Shown piece by piece: positions 1 to 11,284 of a DNA stretch of 64,000 bases. The stretch is from SG8-41 sp963802355 (GTDB lineage Bacteria; Pseudomonadota; Gammaproteobacteria; Burkholderiales; SG8-41). The notes beneath the pieces were generated by a model, which saw only the letters and a program-made list of their open reading frames with translations, did not search any database and was not told where the DNA came from. The position numbers and the translations under genes are program-made. The first letter of the stretch is position 1. Each line of letters begins with the position of its first letter. The stretch lies in assembly GCA_963802355.1 (NCBI GenBank), contig CAWDIV010000028.1, positions 434,001-498,000 on the forward strand. The letters run 5' to 3'.

Positions 1-271
1 TGAGATCGCGGCCCGCGATGTCCTTGCCCATGACCGGGATCGAAAACAGCGGCTCGGTGAGCGTCATCACCCATGCCAGCGACAGCAGAAGCGCGATGCG
101 CGTGAACATCGCGAACGCGAGGCCGAGGATGCGCGCCCGCTGACGCTGCCCTTCCGGCAGGCGCCCGACCAGTATCGAGATGAAGATGATGTTGTCAACG
201 CCGAGCACGATCTCCAGCGCCGTCAGCGTAACGAGCGCAATCCATGCCTCCGGATCCGACAGCCATCCCAT
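1..271 (-). CDS. TerC-family membrane protein, N-terminal part only (window edge)
   Basis: The first 90 codons of a TerC/YoaE-type integral membrane protein, reading leftward out of the window. The start ATG at 271 gives MGWLSDPEAWIALVTLTALE, followed by the family signature EIVLGVDNIIFISILVGRLP, with the conserved Asp-Asn pair in the first helix. TerC proteins are linked to tellurite resistance and to metal (Mn) export. A further hydrophobic stretch (FAMFTRIALLLSLAWVMTL) follows. The start codon lies inside a GTTCCTGACATGG half-repeat (TGTCAGGAACC at 271-281), and no good Shine-Dalgarno precedes it, so the exact start is uncertain. It is transcribed in the same direction as the second TerC gene upstream. 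Confidence 0.85.
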   Translation of the reverse strand, partial: MGWLSDPEAWIALVTLTALEIVLGVDNIIFISILVGRLPEGQRQRARILGLAFAMFTRIALLLSLAWVMTLTEPLFSIPVMGKDIAGRDL

Positions 272-638
272 GTCAGGAACCCGCCACCCTGTGGCAAAGA
301 CGTGCCCGCATCATAGACACACCACAAGACTCCGGCGCCTGCGAGAGGTTCCTGACATTAGCAGGTTGATACAAACTTATAGAGACACGTCAACAACGTG
401 TCCACGCTTCGACTCCCGCGGTCGTAGCCCAGGCTGACGTTGCCGAAATCGTTCCTGCATCGGCTCAGGGGCGATTTCCTGCTGAAAATCCTTCAGCCCG
501 GATGTCCCGGCGTCAATCGAACGCGGCCCGGGCAATTGATGAAAATCGGTCCACTTGCAGTCCATCCGGGCTAGAACAGCCCGCCGATCTCGACTCGTCG
601 GTGGGTTCGGCTTTTCTCGGCGGCTCCGCACGCGGCAG
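272..638. other. Intergenic region between two TerC genes
   Basis: No gene is seen here. It holds an inverted pair of TGTCAGGAACC / GGTTCCTGACA half-sites at 271-281 and 348-358, related to the palindromes at 25.7, 35.7 and 44.4 kb. On the minus strand near 370-390 there is a possible promoter-like stretch (GTTGACG followed by TATAAG and TATCAA) that could serve the partial TerC gene. I looked for a yybP-ykoY manganese riboswitch, often found upstream of TerC genes, and did not recognise one. Confidence 0.4.
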
Positions 639-1841
639 TCACTTCACTATGAGGACGGGCACCGGGCTGCGCTGCGCCACACCGTACGCCACCGAGCCGA
701 GAGGTCCGCCGGTATACGAGCCCAATCCCCGCGTGCCCATCACGATGTGGTCGCAGTGATTCACCCCTGCGTATTCGCTGATCACCTCCCACGGCTTGCC
801 AACCAGCATGTGAACGCTGTATTTCACGCCGGCGTCGTCGAGTGTCTTGCGCGCCCGTTCGAGCGCCGTCACGCTCCTCTCGCGATGGTAGTCTTCCAGC
901 GATTCCCTTGCGATGAAGCGGCTGACGTCTCCCGAAACCTCCCGTTGTACGTTCATCAGGCGGATGTCCATCGTCTCGGCTGCGGGATGGTGACGCCGCA
1001 GCGCGATGACGTATTCCACTGCGTGTGCGGCACTGTCCGAACCGTCCACCGGCAGCAGGATGCGATTGAAGAGGCTCGAGCGCGTCGCAGGAGCGTTGCC
1101 CATGGCTGCGGCGGGAACGGAAACCTCGCCGCCCAGTTCCGCCAGCACCGGCCGCCTTGCCACCGTCTGGGACGCGAGCCACCTGCCGGCAGCGACCACG
1201 AAGGCGGCGCCGGCGAGCGGGCCCACCCATCCCGGGGCCGGCACATTCGCCTGCACCCATTCTTTCACCGCGACGTCCGTCACGGTCATATCGCCCGCGA
1301 TCCAGCCGAGCAGTGCGCCCCCGAGCACGACCACGACGGGAAAGCGGTCCATGAGCCTCATCACGAGCTTGCTTCCCCACACGATGATCGGCACGCTCAC
1401 GACCAGCCCGAACACCACGAGCCCGATGCTGCCCTTGGCGGCCCCGGCAATTGCAATGACGTTGTCCAGACTCATCACGGCATCGGCGACGATGATGGTC
1501 TTGATGGCGCCCAGGAGCGTCGAGCTGTCATCGACGGCATGACTTCCCCCGCCTTCCGTTTCGGGCTGAAGCATCCTGATTCCGATCCAGACCAGGAGCG
1601 CCGCCCCGACCACCTTCAGAAACGGGATCGCGAGCAGGTACAACGCGAAGAAAATGAGCACGATGCGCAGGCCGATCGCGCCGAACACGCCCCAGAAGAT
1701 GCCGAGATTGCGTTGCCGCTCCGGGAGACGCCGGCATGCGAGCGCGATGACTACGGCATTGTCTCCGCCCAGCACGATGTCGATCGCGATGATCTGCAGG
1801 ACCGCGACCCAGAACTGCGGATTGCCGAGATCGACAGGCAT
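639..1841 (-). CDS. TerC (YjbE-like) membrane protein fused to a C-terminal universal stress domain
   Basis: A 400-residue protein with two parts. Residues 1 to about 225 form a TerC/YjbE membrane domain with the duplicated signature DIVLGGDNAV (21-30) and ADAVMSLDNVIA (119-130) and several hydrophobic helices. Residues from about 258 to the end form a universal stress (UspA) domain. That domain begins FNRILLPVDGSDSA and ends with the ATP-binding pattern MGTRGLGSYTGGPLGS-VA and the terminal strand PVPVLIV. Ordinary YjbE proteins are about 220-240 residues, so this is a fusion. The start ATG is preceded by GGAGGCGAAA. It probably moves metal ions across the inner membrane, with the cytoplasmic Usp domain sensing nucleotide state; that coupling is inference. 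Confidence 0.9.
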   Translation of the reverse strand: MPVDLGNPQFWVAVLQIIAIDIVLGGDNAVVIALACRRLPERQRNLGIFWGVFGAIGLRIVLIFFALYLLAIPFLKVVGAALLVWIGIRMLQPETEGGGSHAVDDSSTLLGAIKTIIVADAVMSLDNVIAIAGAAKGSIGLVVFGLVVSVPIIVWGSKLVMRLMDRFPVVVVLGGALLGWIAGDMTVTDVAVKEWVQANVPAPGWVGPLAGAAFVVAAGRWLASQTVARRPVLAELGGEVSVPAAAMGNAPATRSSLFNRILLPVDGSDSAAHAVEYVIALRRHHPAAETMDIRLMNVQREVSGDVSRFIARESLEDYHRERSVTALERARKTLDDAGVKYSVHMLVGKPWEVISEYAGVNHCDHIVMGTRGLGSYTGGPLGSVAYGVAQRSPVPVLIVK

Positions 1842-1966
1842 TTTCGCCTCCGTTTACCTCCGCGCCCCCGCATTTGGGACCGCAGCCGAATGCCGATTAC
1901 CGATATTATGGCAACGCGTCAGATCTCGCGCACGCCGCGGTGCGCGTCCGGCCGGCCAGTTTTCGC

Positions 1967-3652
1967 CTAGAACAGCCCGACGACCTTGCCGTCTTCGTCG
2001 AGATCGATCTTCTCCGCCGACGGCACCTTGGGCAGGCCCGGCATGGTCATGATGTCGCCGCAGACCATCACGATGAACTCGGCGCCGGCGGCGAGCCGCA
2101 CTTCGCGGATGTTGATCATGTGCCCCGAAGGCGCGCCGCGCAGTTGCGCGTCGGTCGAGAACGAGTACTGCGTCTTCGCGACGCACACCGGGTAGTTGCC
2201 GTAGCCGTCTTCCTGCAGCTTCTTGATCTGGCCGCGGACCTTGGCGTCGGCGGTCACGTCCGCCGGCGCCGTAGATCTTGGTCGCGATGGCCTTGATCTT
2301 GTCCCACAGCGGCAGCGCGTCCTCGTAGACGTACTTGAAGTCGGAGGCGACCTTTTCGATCAGCTCGACGACGGTCGCGCGCGACCTCCGCCGCGCCCTT
2401 GCCGCCGTCCGCCCAGTGCGTGGCGAGGATCACCGGCACCTCGTGCGTGCGCCATCTTCTTCTTGAGCAGCTCGATCTCGGCCGCGCGTGTCGAAGGTGA
2501 AGCGGTTGATCGAGACCACGCACGGCAGCCCGTAGTGGTTGCGCACGTTGTTCACGTGCCGCTCGAGATTGGCGATGCCTTTTTCCAGCGCCGCGAGATT
2601 CTCCTTGTTGCACGTCCTTCACGTCGACGCCGCCGTGGTACTTGAGCGCGCGCATGGTGGCGACGATCACCACCGCGCCGGGTCGCAAGCCCGCCTTGCG
2701 GCACTTGATGTCGACGAACTTCTCCGCGCCCAGGTCGGCCCCGAAGCCGGCCTCGGTGACGACGTAGTCGGCGAGCTTCAGCGCCGTCTGGGTCGCGATC
2801 ACCGAGTTGCAGCCGTGCGCGATGTTGGCGAACGGGCCGCCGTGGATGAACGCCGGATTGTTCTCGAGCGTCTGCACGAGGTTGGGCGCGAGCGCGTCCT
2901 TGAGCAGCACGGTCATCGCGCCGTGCACCTTGAGGTCCGCTGCGCGCACCGGCTTCTGGTCGCGCGTGTAGCCGACGACGATGTTGCCGAGGCGCTCCTT
3001 CAGGTCCTTGAGCGAGGTCGCGAGGCAGAAGATCGCCATGACCTCGGAGGCGACCACGATGTCGAAGCCGTCCTGGCGCGGGTAGCCGTTGCCCGGCCCG
3101 CCGAGCGAGACCGATGATGTCGCGCAGCGCGCGATCGTTCATGTCCATCACCCGCTTCCAGGTGATGCGGCGCACGTCGATGCCGAGCTCGTTGCCGTGA
3201 TGGATGTGGTTGTCGATCGCCGCCGCGAGCAGGTTGTTCGCGAGCGCCGATCGCGTTGAAGTCGCCGGTGAAATGCAGGTTGATGTCCTCCATCGGCACG
3301 ACCTGCGCGTAGCCGCCGCCCGCGGCGCCGCCCTTCATGCCGAACACCGGGCCGAGCGACGGCTCGCGCAGGCAGATCATCGCCTTCTTGCCGATGCTGG
3401 TTGAGCGCGTCGCCCAGGCCCACCGTCGTCGTCGTCTTGCCTTCGCCCGCCGGCGTCGGGGCTGATCGCCGTCACCAGGATCAGCTTGCCGTCCTTCTTC
3501 TTGCGAGGCTGTCCACGTAGTCGAGCGAGACCTTCGCCTTGTAGTGGCCGTAGGGGTCGAGGTGCTCCTCGGGGATGCCGAGCTTCTGCGGCAACCTTGG
3601 TGACGCGCTGCATCTTCGCCTGCTGGGCGATCTCGATGTCGGACAATGGCAT
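1967..3652 (-). CDS. fhs: Formate--tetrahydrofolate ligase (frameshifted in this sequence)
   Basis: Catalyses ATP-dependent formation of 10-formyl-tetrahydrofolate from formate. The N-terminus (MPLSDIEIAQQAKMQRVTKV), the P-loop region with KTTTT after PAGEG, the segment AFIHGGPFANIAHGCNSV and the stretch FGADLGAEKFVDIKCR are all recognisable, but they lie in alternating reading frames. Removing about ten single extra bases (for example near 2266, 2375, 2481, 2608, 3112, 3400, 3462 and 3593) and restoring one missing base near 3507 gives a protein of about 557 residues, the usual family length. An SD-like GGAG precedes the ATG. It is the last gene of the minus-strand run sucCD-fdsGB-fdsA-fhs, which fits formate metabolism. 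I read the frameshifts as sequence errors because both flanks of each stay conserved. Confidence 0.88.
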
Positions 3653-3699
3653 GTTGTTTTCCCTCTCCTAGAATCACTCGCCAAGGCGCCGAGCCCGTC

Positions 3700-3745
3700 G
3701 AAAGGCAGACAAAACTTACCGCGGAGGCACGGAGGAAGCGGAGAG
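3700..3745. repeat. Degenerate word repeat between fdsA and fhs
   Basis: The gap 3653-3853 carries ACCGCGGAGGCACGGAGG-type words, whose complement matches the CTCCGCGCCTCTGCGGTTA word at 54.6 kb, and CTTGGCGGT words at about 3786-3840. No fdsC or fdsD gene fits in this gap. Confidence 0.5.
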
Positions 3746-3853
3746 TTCAATACCTGCCATTGATTTCTCCTGCTCCAATTCCGCGTCTTGGCGGTCGATC
3801 CGTTCTGTCTCGACTGGCTGGTTTCCTTGGCGGTCTGGGGTTAAATTGTTTTT

Positions 3854-6663
3854 CTACGTCGTTTCCAGCTCCGCGAGCGCCTGGCCGCCGCCGTAGCTCG
3901 AGCGCGGCGTGAGCTCCCCGCCGCGCATGACCTTAACCGCGCAGTACTTGAACTCCGGAATCTTGCCGAACGGATCGAGCGCCGGGTTGGTCAGCAGGTT
4001 CGCCGCCGCTTCGTAGAAGCAGAACGGAATGAACACCGCGCCGCGCGGCGTGCCGTCGTCGGCGCGCGCGTAGAGCGAGATGATGCCGCGCCGCGACTCG
4101 ACCGTGATCACCTCGCCCGGCTGCGCGCCGATCGCATCGAGATCGAGCGGATGCAGAGAGGCCACCGGCTCCGGCTCGATCGCGTCGAGCACGCGACGCC
4201 CGGCGCGTCATCGCGCCGGTGTGCCAGTGCTCGAGCTGGCGGCCGGTGATCAGCACGAACGGAAACTCGCCGTCGGGCTGCTCGGCCGCCGGAATGATGT
4301 CGGCCGGCACGAGCTGCGCGCGTCCGGTCGGCGTCGGGAAGCTGTCGATGAACACCACCGGCTCGCCCGGGATCGCCTTCGTTCTCGCACGGATAGGTGA
4401 CGCGAGCTTTCCCGCTCGAGGCGCTCCCACGTGATGCCTGCGATCGAGTGCATCGCCTTGCGCATCTCGTTGAACACGTCGCTCGGGCCCCCGTAGTTCC
4501 AGTCGAGCCCCATGCTGCCGCGCGATCTCCTGGATGATCCACAGATCCGGCTTCGCGTCGCCCGGCGCGTCGAGCGCCTTGCGGCCGAGCTGCACCATGC
4601 GATCGGTGTTGGTCACCGTGCCGTCTTTCTCCGGCCACGCCGTCGCCGGCAGGATCACGTCGGCGTGATAGCAGGTTTCGGTGAGGAAGATCTCCTGCAC
4701 CACCAGGCAGTCGAGCTTCGCCAGCGCCTCGCGCGCGTGATGCGCGTCGGGATCGGACATCGCCGGGATTCTCGCCCATGATGTACATGCCGCGGATCTC
4801 GCCGTCGAGCACGGCGTCCATGATCTCGACCACAGTCAGGCCCGGCTTCGGGTCGAGCGTCGCGCCCCACAGCTTCTCGAAGCGCGCGCGCGCTTCGGCG
4901 TTGTCGACGCGCTGGTAATCCGGGAACACCATCGGGATCAGACCCGGAGTCGGACGCGCCCTGCACGTTGTTCTGCCCGCGCAGCGGATGCAGCCCGCGT
5001 GCCGGGCCGCCCGATCTGTCCGGTCATCATGCACAGCGCGATCAGGCAGCGCGCGTTGTCGGTGCCGTGGATGTGCTGCGAGATGCCCATGCCCCACAGG
5101 ATCATCGAGGCCTTCGACATTCGCGAACAGCCGCGCGACTTCCTTGATCGTCTCGGCGGGGATGCCGCAGACCGGCGCCATCGCCTCCGGACTGTAGCCG
5201 GCGACGTTCTTCTTCAGCTCCTCGTAGCCGATGGTGCGGATCTTGCATGAAGTCCTCGTTGACCAGCCCTTCGTGCACGATGGTGTGCATCATCGCGTTC
5301 AGCAGCGCGACGTCGGTGTCGGGCTTGAACTGCAGCATGATAGTGCCGCGTGGCGCGACGAGCTCCGAGCGGCGCGGATCGGCGTAGATCAGCTTCGCGC
5401 CGCTGCTTCGCCGCGTTCTTGATCCAGGTCGCCGCGACCGGATGGTTCGAGATCGGGTTCGCGCCGATCAGGAAGATCACTTCCGCGCGCAGCGACGTCG
5501 TTCACCTGGTTCGATACCGCGCCCGAGCTGATGCCTTCCATCAGCGCCGCGACGCTCGATGCGTGGCACAGCCGCGTGCAGTGATCGACGTTGTTGGTGC
5601 CGAAACCGGTGCGCACGAGCTTCTGGAACAGGTACGCCTCTTCGTTGGTGCCCTTGGCCGAGCCGAAACCGGCGAGCGCCTGCGCCTGATTTTCCCTGCG
5701 CTGTCGCGGATCGCTTTCAGCTTGCCCGCGGCGAGATCGAGCGCCTCTTCCCAGCTCGCTTCGCGGAAATACTCGAGCGGATTGGCCGGATCCATCGTGA
5801 AATCCGCGTGCTTGGGCACGCCGGGCTTGCGGATGAGCGGCTTCGTCAGCCGCTGCTTGTGATGCACGTAGTCGAAGCCGTAGCGGCCCTTCACGCACAG
5901 CCGGCTTGTGATTCGACGGGCCGTCGCGGCCGTCGACGTAGAGGATCTTGTTGTCCTTGACCGTTGTAGGTGAGCTGGCAGCCGACGCCGCAGTACGGGC
6001 ACACCGAGTGCACCTGCTTGTCGGGCTTGATCATGCCCACGTCGCGCGCCGGCATCAGCGCGCCCGTCGGGCACGCCTGCACGCATTCGCCGCACGCGAC
6101 GCAGGTGGAGTCGCCCATCGGATCGTCGAGATCGAACACGATCTTCGAGTGCTCGCCGCGGAACGCGTAGCCGATCACGTCGTTCACCTGCTCTTCGCGG
6201 CAGGCGCGCACGACAGCGCGTGCACTGGATGCAGGAGTCGAGGTTGACCGCGATGCGCGTAATGCGAGAGATCGGCCGGCGGCTGGTGGCGCGGCGCGAA
6301 ACGCGGCTTGCCGACCTCGAGCGCCGCGGCCCAGTGGTCGAGCTCGGAGTCGAGCGTATGGCGCTCTTCGGGCATGTCGGAGAGCAGCAGCTCCAGCACC
6401 ATCTTCTGCGAGTGCGACGCGCGCGCGCGCTGTCGGTCGTGACTTCCATGCCCGGCGCGGGCTTGCGGCAGCACGACGGCGGCGAGCACGCGCTCGCCCT
6501 TGATCTTCGACCATGCACGCGCGGCAGTTGCCGTCCGGGCCGCATGCCTTCCTTGTAGCAGAGGTGCGGGATCTCGACGCCGTAGCGCTTGGCGGCCTGG
6601 ATGATCGTCTCGTCTGGCGTGCGCGACGACGTCCTTGCCGTTCAGCTTGAACTCGACCGGCAT
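3854..6663 (-). CDS. fdsA: NAD-dependent formate dehydrogenase, molybdenum alpha subunit (frameshifted)
   Basis: Large Mo-bis-MGD subunit of the cytoplasmic FdsABG-type enzyme, which oxidises formate to CO2. It starts MPVEFKLNGKDV (N-terminal 2Fe-2S domain). It then shows ferredoxin-type cysteine motifs (CIQCTRC..AC; CVACGECVQACPTGAL), the 4Fe-4S motif CPYCGVGCQLTYN, and the NNVDHCTRLCHASSVAALM region holding the likely Mo-ligand Cys. A C-terminal molydopterin dinucleotide domain follows (VITVESRRGIISLYARADD). About 936 codons, typical for FdsA (about 950). At least a dozen single-base frameshifts split it, yet each fragment keeps family motifs. It lies about 57 bases after the fused beta/gamma subunit gene. 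fdsC and fdsD, the usual maturation genes, are not present downstream. Confidence 0.9.
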
Positions 6664-6720
6664 CGCGCTCAGCTCTTCGTGCTTGCTGTCATCGCTGTCA
6701 TCGGTTGACCCCGATCACGC

Positions 6721-8405
6721 TCACTTCATCGATCTCGTCGGAAAATACTTCACCACGCAGCGTATCGGATTCGGCGCCGCCTGTCCCAGGCCGCAGATGG
6801 ATGCGTCCGCCATCGCCGACGGACAGCTCCTCGAGCAGCGCCTGGTCCCAGCGCGCTGCCTCCATCAGCTCGAGCGCCTTGGCGGTGCCGACGCGGCACG
6901 GCGTGCATTGCCCGCACGATTCTTCCGCGAAGAACTTCATCACGTTGCGCGCCGCGGTGACGCGCCGTGTCCTTGTCGGACAGCATGATCACCGCCGCCG
7001 AGCCGATGAAGCAGCCGTACGGTTGCAGCGTGTCGAAATCGAGCGGGATGTCGCCCATCGAGCTCGCCGGCAGGATCCCGCCCGACGCGCCGCCGGGCAG
7101 ATAGGCGTAGAACTCGTGCCCGGGCAGCATGCCGCCGCAATATTCGTCGATCAGCTCCCTGACGGTGATGCCGGCCGGCGCGAGATGCACGCCGGGCTTT
7201 GTTCACGCGGCCCGACACCGAAAACGAGCGCAGGCCTTTGCGGCCGTTGCCGCCCGTGGGACGCGAACCAGTCCGGCCCTTTCTCGAGGATCTCGCGCAC
7301 CCAGTGGAGCGTCTCCATGTTGTGCTCGAGCGTGGGACGTCCGAAGAGCCCGACTTGCGCAACGTACGGCGGGCGCAGCCGCGGCATGCCGCGCTTGCCT
7401 TCGATCGACTCGATCATCGCCGATTCTTCGCCGCAGATGTAGGCGCCCGCGCCGCGCCGCAGGTGGATCGGCGGCAGCGCGCACGGCGGATCGGCCTGCA
7501 GCGCCGGCAAGCTCGCGCTCGAGGATCGCGCGGCAGCCGGCATACTCGTCGCGCAGATAGATGTAGATCTCGGAAATCTGCACGGCCCACGCGGCGATGA
7601 GCGCGCCTTCGATGAAGCGGTGCGGATCGCGCTCCAGGTAATAGCGGTCCTTGAACGTGCCCGGCTCGCCTTCGTCGATGTTGATCGCCATCAGCCGCGG
7701 CGCCGGTTCGCTCCGCACGACGCGCCACTTGCGGCCGGCCGGGAAGCCCGCGCCGCCCAGGCCGCGCAGGCCCGATTCCTCCATCGTCTTGATGACGCTC
7801 TCGGCGTCGCGCTTGCCCGCGACGCACTCCGCAGCGAGCCGGTAGCCGCCGTTCGCGCCGGTACTCGGCGTAATCGATGTACTCGCCCGACGGCGCATCG
7901 GTACGTCGTTCGCCAGGCGCAGGCGACTTCACCTTGTCGCGCGTCGCCTGCGCCACCGGGTTCTGTCCGACGACCGCGACCGGCGCCTGCTCGCAGCGCC
8001 CGACGCACGGCGCCGGAATGACGCGCACGCGCGCGCCCGAGGCGCGCGCTTCAACTCCGCCATCAGCGCGCGTGCGCCCGCGAGCTCGCACGAGAGCGAA
8101 TCGCACACGCGCACGGTGAGCGGCGGCGGCGGCGTGTCGCCTTCCTTGATGACGTCGAAGTGATGGTAGAACGTCGCGACTTCGTAGACTTCGGTCGAGC
8201 GCGAGGCTCATCTCGCGCGCGAGCGCCGCGAGGTGCGCGGCGCGACAGATGGCCGTAGCGATCCTGGATCTTGTGCAGGTGCTCGATCAGCAGATCGCGG
8301 CGGCGCGGTTCCACGCCGGTATTCCGGCGTTCTTCCTCCAGCAGCGCCTGTACTTCGGCGAGCGCCTGCGGGTCGACCGCGCGGCCCTTGGGCTGTGCCG
8401 CGCAC
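6721..8405 (-). CDS. fdsB: Formate dehydrogenase NADH-binding subunit: NuoE-like and NuoF-like domains fused (frameshifted)
   Basis: One polypeptide of about 560 residues joins two modules. The first is a NuoE/FdsG-like module with helical LLIEHLHKIQDRYGHLS, then EVATFYHHFDV, VRVCDSLSCELAG and APCVGRCEQAPV, which carry the four Cys of a thioredoxin-like 2Fe-2S site. The second is a NuoF/FdsB module with SGLRGLGGAGFPAGRKW and INIDEGEPGTFKDR for FMN/NADH, GAGAYICGEESAMIES, and CGQCTPCRVGT for a 4Fe-4S cluster. It passes electrons from formate to NAD+. Usually fdsG and fdsB are separate genes. The true stop (TGA at 6721-6723) follows AAPNPIRCVVKYFP. The GTG start at 8405 is tentative because frameshifts reach the N-terminus. 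Confidence 0.85.
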
Positions 8406-8493
8406 CGGCCCGTGTCCTCGACGCGTTACGTTGCCGCCTTCCGCAATCCAACTCTTGCCCCCCGGTGCGCTTTTTCGTCGGGCTTGCTGCATC

Positions 8494-9379
8494 TCACTTC
8501 AGCACCGACTTCATGAGCTTCCCCATCTCTGCGGGATTGCGCGTGACCTTGATCCCGCACTCTTCCATGACGGCGAGCTTCTCGGCGGCCGTGCCTTTGC
8601 CGCCGGAGATGATCGCGCCCGGCGTGCCCCATGCGCTTGCCCGGCGGCGCCGTCGACACCCGCGATGAACCCGACCACCGGCTTCTTCATGTTCGCCTTG
8701 ACCCAGCGCGCCGCTTCTTCCTCGTCGCGTGCCGCCGATTTCGCCCACCATGACCACTGCTTCGGTCTGCGGGTCGTCGTTGAAGATCTTCATGCACGTC
8801 GACGTGCTTCAAGCCGTTGACCGGGTCGCCGCCGATGCCGACGCAGCTCGACTGCCCGAGGCCGAGCGCCGTCAACTGTCCGACCGCCTCGTAGGTGAGC
8901 GTGCCCGAGCGCGACACCACGCCGACCGGCCCTTTGCTTGTGGATATGGCCCGGCATGATGCCGATCTTGAGCTCGTCCGGCGTGATGACGCCGGGGCAG
9001 TTCGGGCCGATCAGCCGCGTCTTTCTGCCCTGCATCCGGTAACGCGTGCGGACCATGTCGCAGCACCGGTATGCCTTCGGTGATGCAGATCACGAGATCG
9101 AGCTCCGCCTCGACCGCTTCGTCGATCGCGGCCGCGGCGTAGGGCGGCGGAACGTAGATGACCGAGACGGTCGCGCCGGTCGCCTGCTTCGCTTCCTTCA
9201 CCGTGTCGAAGATCGGTATGCCCTCGTAGCTCTGGCCGCCCTTCTTGGGCGTCACGCCGGCGACATAGCAGTGCGTTGCCGTTCGCGTATTCCTTGCCCA
9301 TCTTGGTGTGGAACTGGCCGGTCTTGCCGGTGATGCCCTGCGTCATCACCGTGGTGTTCTTGTCGATCAGGATGGCCAT
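8494..9379 (-). CDS. sucD: Succinyl-CoA synthetase alpha subunit (frameshifted)
   Basis: Couples succinyl-CoA and succinate with nucleotide triphosphate synthesis in the TCA cycle. The start MAILIDKNTTVMTQGITGKT is typical. Family blocks FHTKMGKEYANGN, PIFDTVKEAKQATGA, LIGPNCPGVITPDELKIGIM and SRSGTLTYEAVGQLT are followed by MGHAGAIISGGKGTA, which contains the phosphorylated His. About six or seven single-base frameshifts (near 8638, 8731, 8795, 8940, 9063 and 9275) split it. Corrected length is about 292 residues, as expected. It follows sucC by about 64 bases and precedes the formate dehydrogenase genes. Confidence 0.9.
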
Positions 9380-9443
9380 AGCTATCTCGTTGAAGAACGG
9401 CGAAATAGTGGTGAGTAATCGCTCACCTCGGCTCGAGCTCACG

Positions 9444-10613
<1,170 letters not shown>

Positions 10614-11062
10614 TAGTGACCTGTCTGTGCGGGAGCATATATGGCGACGCTGCTGGCCCGCTGCGCAAGCCGGCTAAATCTATACACCCGTCAGCGGCAC
10701 GGCCTTGACCGCAGTCAATATCCAGAAACGCCGCGCTTACCGCACGGCCGCCGGACGGCCCGTCCTCGAGAAACCGCCACGGCTGCCGCGTGATTTCCAG
10801 CGCCACGACGCATGAGCAGTGCCGGACCGCGCAGTATAACAAACGCATTTCTTGCCTCTAGAATCGGCGGGCGAACGGGCCATTGCCTTAAAGGCGATAG
10901 GACTGCGTTCGATCTCGACCGGCTGAGCAAAATCAGGAGCAGGTTCACCCGCGGCGCGCCAACGGGGGAATCGGCGCCGACTACGGTTTGTCGCACTGCA
11001 CCAAGCAGGCTGAGGTTGATTTACATCCAGCATGCTGCGGGACCGACTGTTGAGGAAAGCCG
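10614..11062. other. Leader region upstream of sucC
   Basis: About 450 bases with no supportable gene on either strand. The sucC ATG is preceded by a weak AGGT. The short plus-strand frames here lack family features. I see no clear riboswitch or strong promoter match. Confidence 0.3.
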
Positions 11063-11094
11063 CAAAAAAAAGCGCAACCTTGAAGGTTGCGCTT
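11063..11094 (-). terminator. Rho-independent terminator
   Basis: Stem AAGCGCAACCT / AGGTTGCGCTT with loop TGA, flanked on its left by a run of eight A. Read on the minus strand it is a perfect 11-bp stem followed by eight U. It would end a minus-strand transcript starting near 11207. Confidence 0.85.
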
Positions 11095-11207
11095 AAAATT
11101 CCACCAAAGGAGGAGGTTTTGGAGGAGTGCGCTCGCCGCCTCTAGGGCGACGACGCGGTTAAATTATCTCCAAGACCGAGGCCGCATGCAAGCGTTTGCT
11201 GCTGCCA
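11063..11207 (-). ncRNA. Candidate small RNA with anti-Shine-Dalgarno loops
   Basis: A roughly 140-nt minus-strand transcript is predicted between a promoter-like pair (11214-11243) and the strong terminator at 11063-11094. Its 5' half holds a hairpin CGUCGCC-UAGA-GGCGGCG (one G-U pair). The middle is single-stranded ACUCCUCCAAAACCUCCUCC, two anti-Shine-Dalgarno CCUCC motifs of the kind used by trans-acting sRNAs to mask ribosome sites. No protein frame explains this region. Inference only: expression was not tested, and it could also be a processed tail of the usp mRNA. Confidence 0.5.
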
Positions 11208-11213
11208 TGCAAT

Positions 11214-11243
11214 ATAATGTGGACGCAACAATCCTGTTGCCAA
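11214..11243 (-). promoter_or_regulatory. Sigma-70-like promoter for the candidate sRNA
   Basis: On the minus strand TTGGCA (plus 11238-11243) and CATTAT (plus 11214-11219) are separated by 18 bases. That is five of six and four of six matches to consensus. A start near 11207 would fit the sRNA call. Confidence 0.4.
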
Positions 11244-11284
11244 TCAAATCAATAAATTATCTACGCGAGTGCGACGACGCCGGC

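Noticed and set aside
272..638. yybP-ykoY manganese riboswitch upstream of TerC genes
   Set aside because: Expected for the family, but the conserved riboswitch segments could not be found on the minus strand here or at 1842-1966.
555..1970. 471-codon plus-strand frame opposite the TerC-Usp gene
   Set aside because: His/Arg-rich translation with no family features; it is the antisense shadow of a well-conserved gene, a common effect of high GC.
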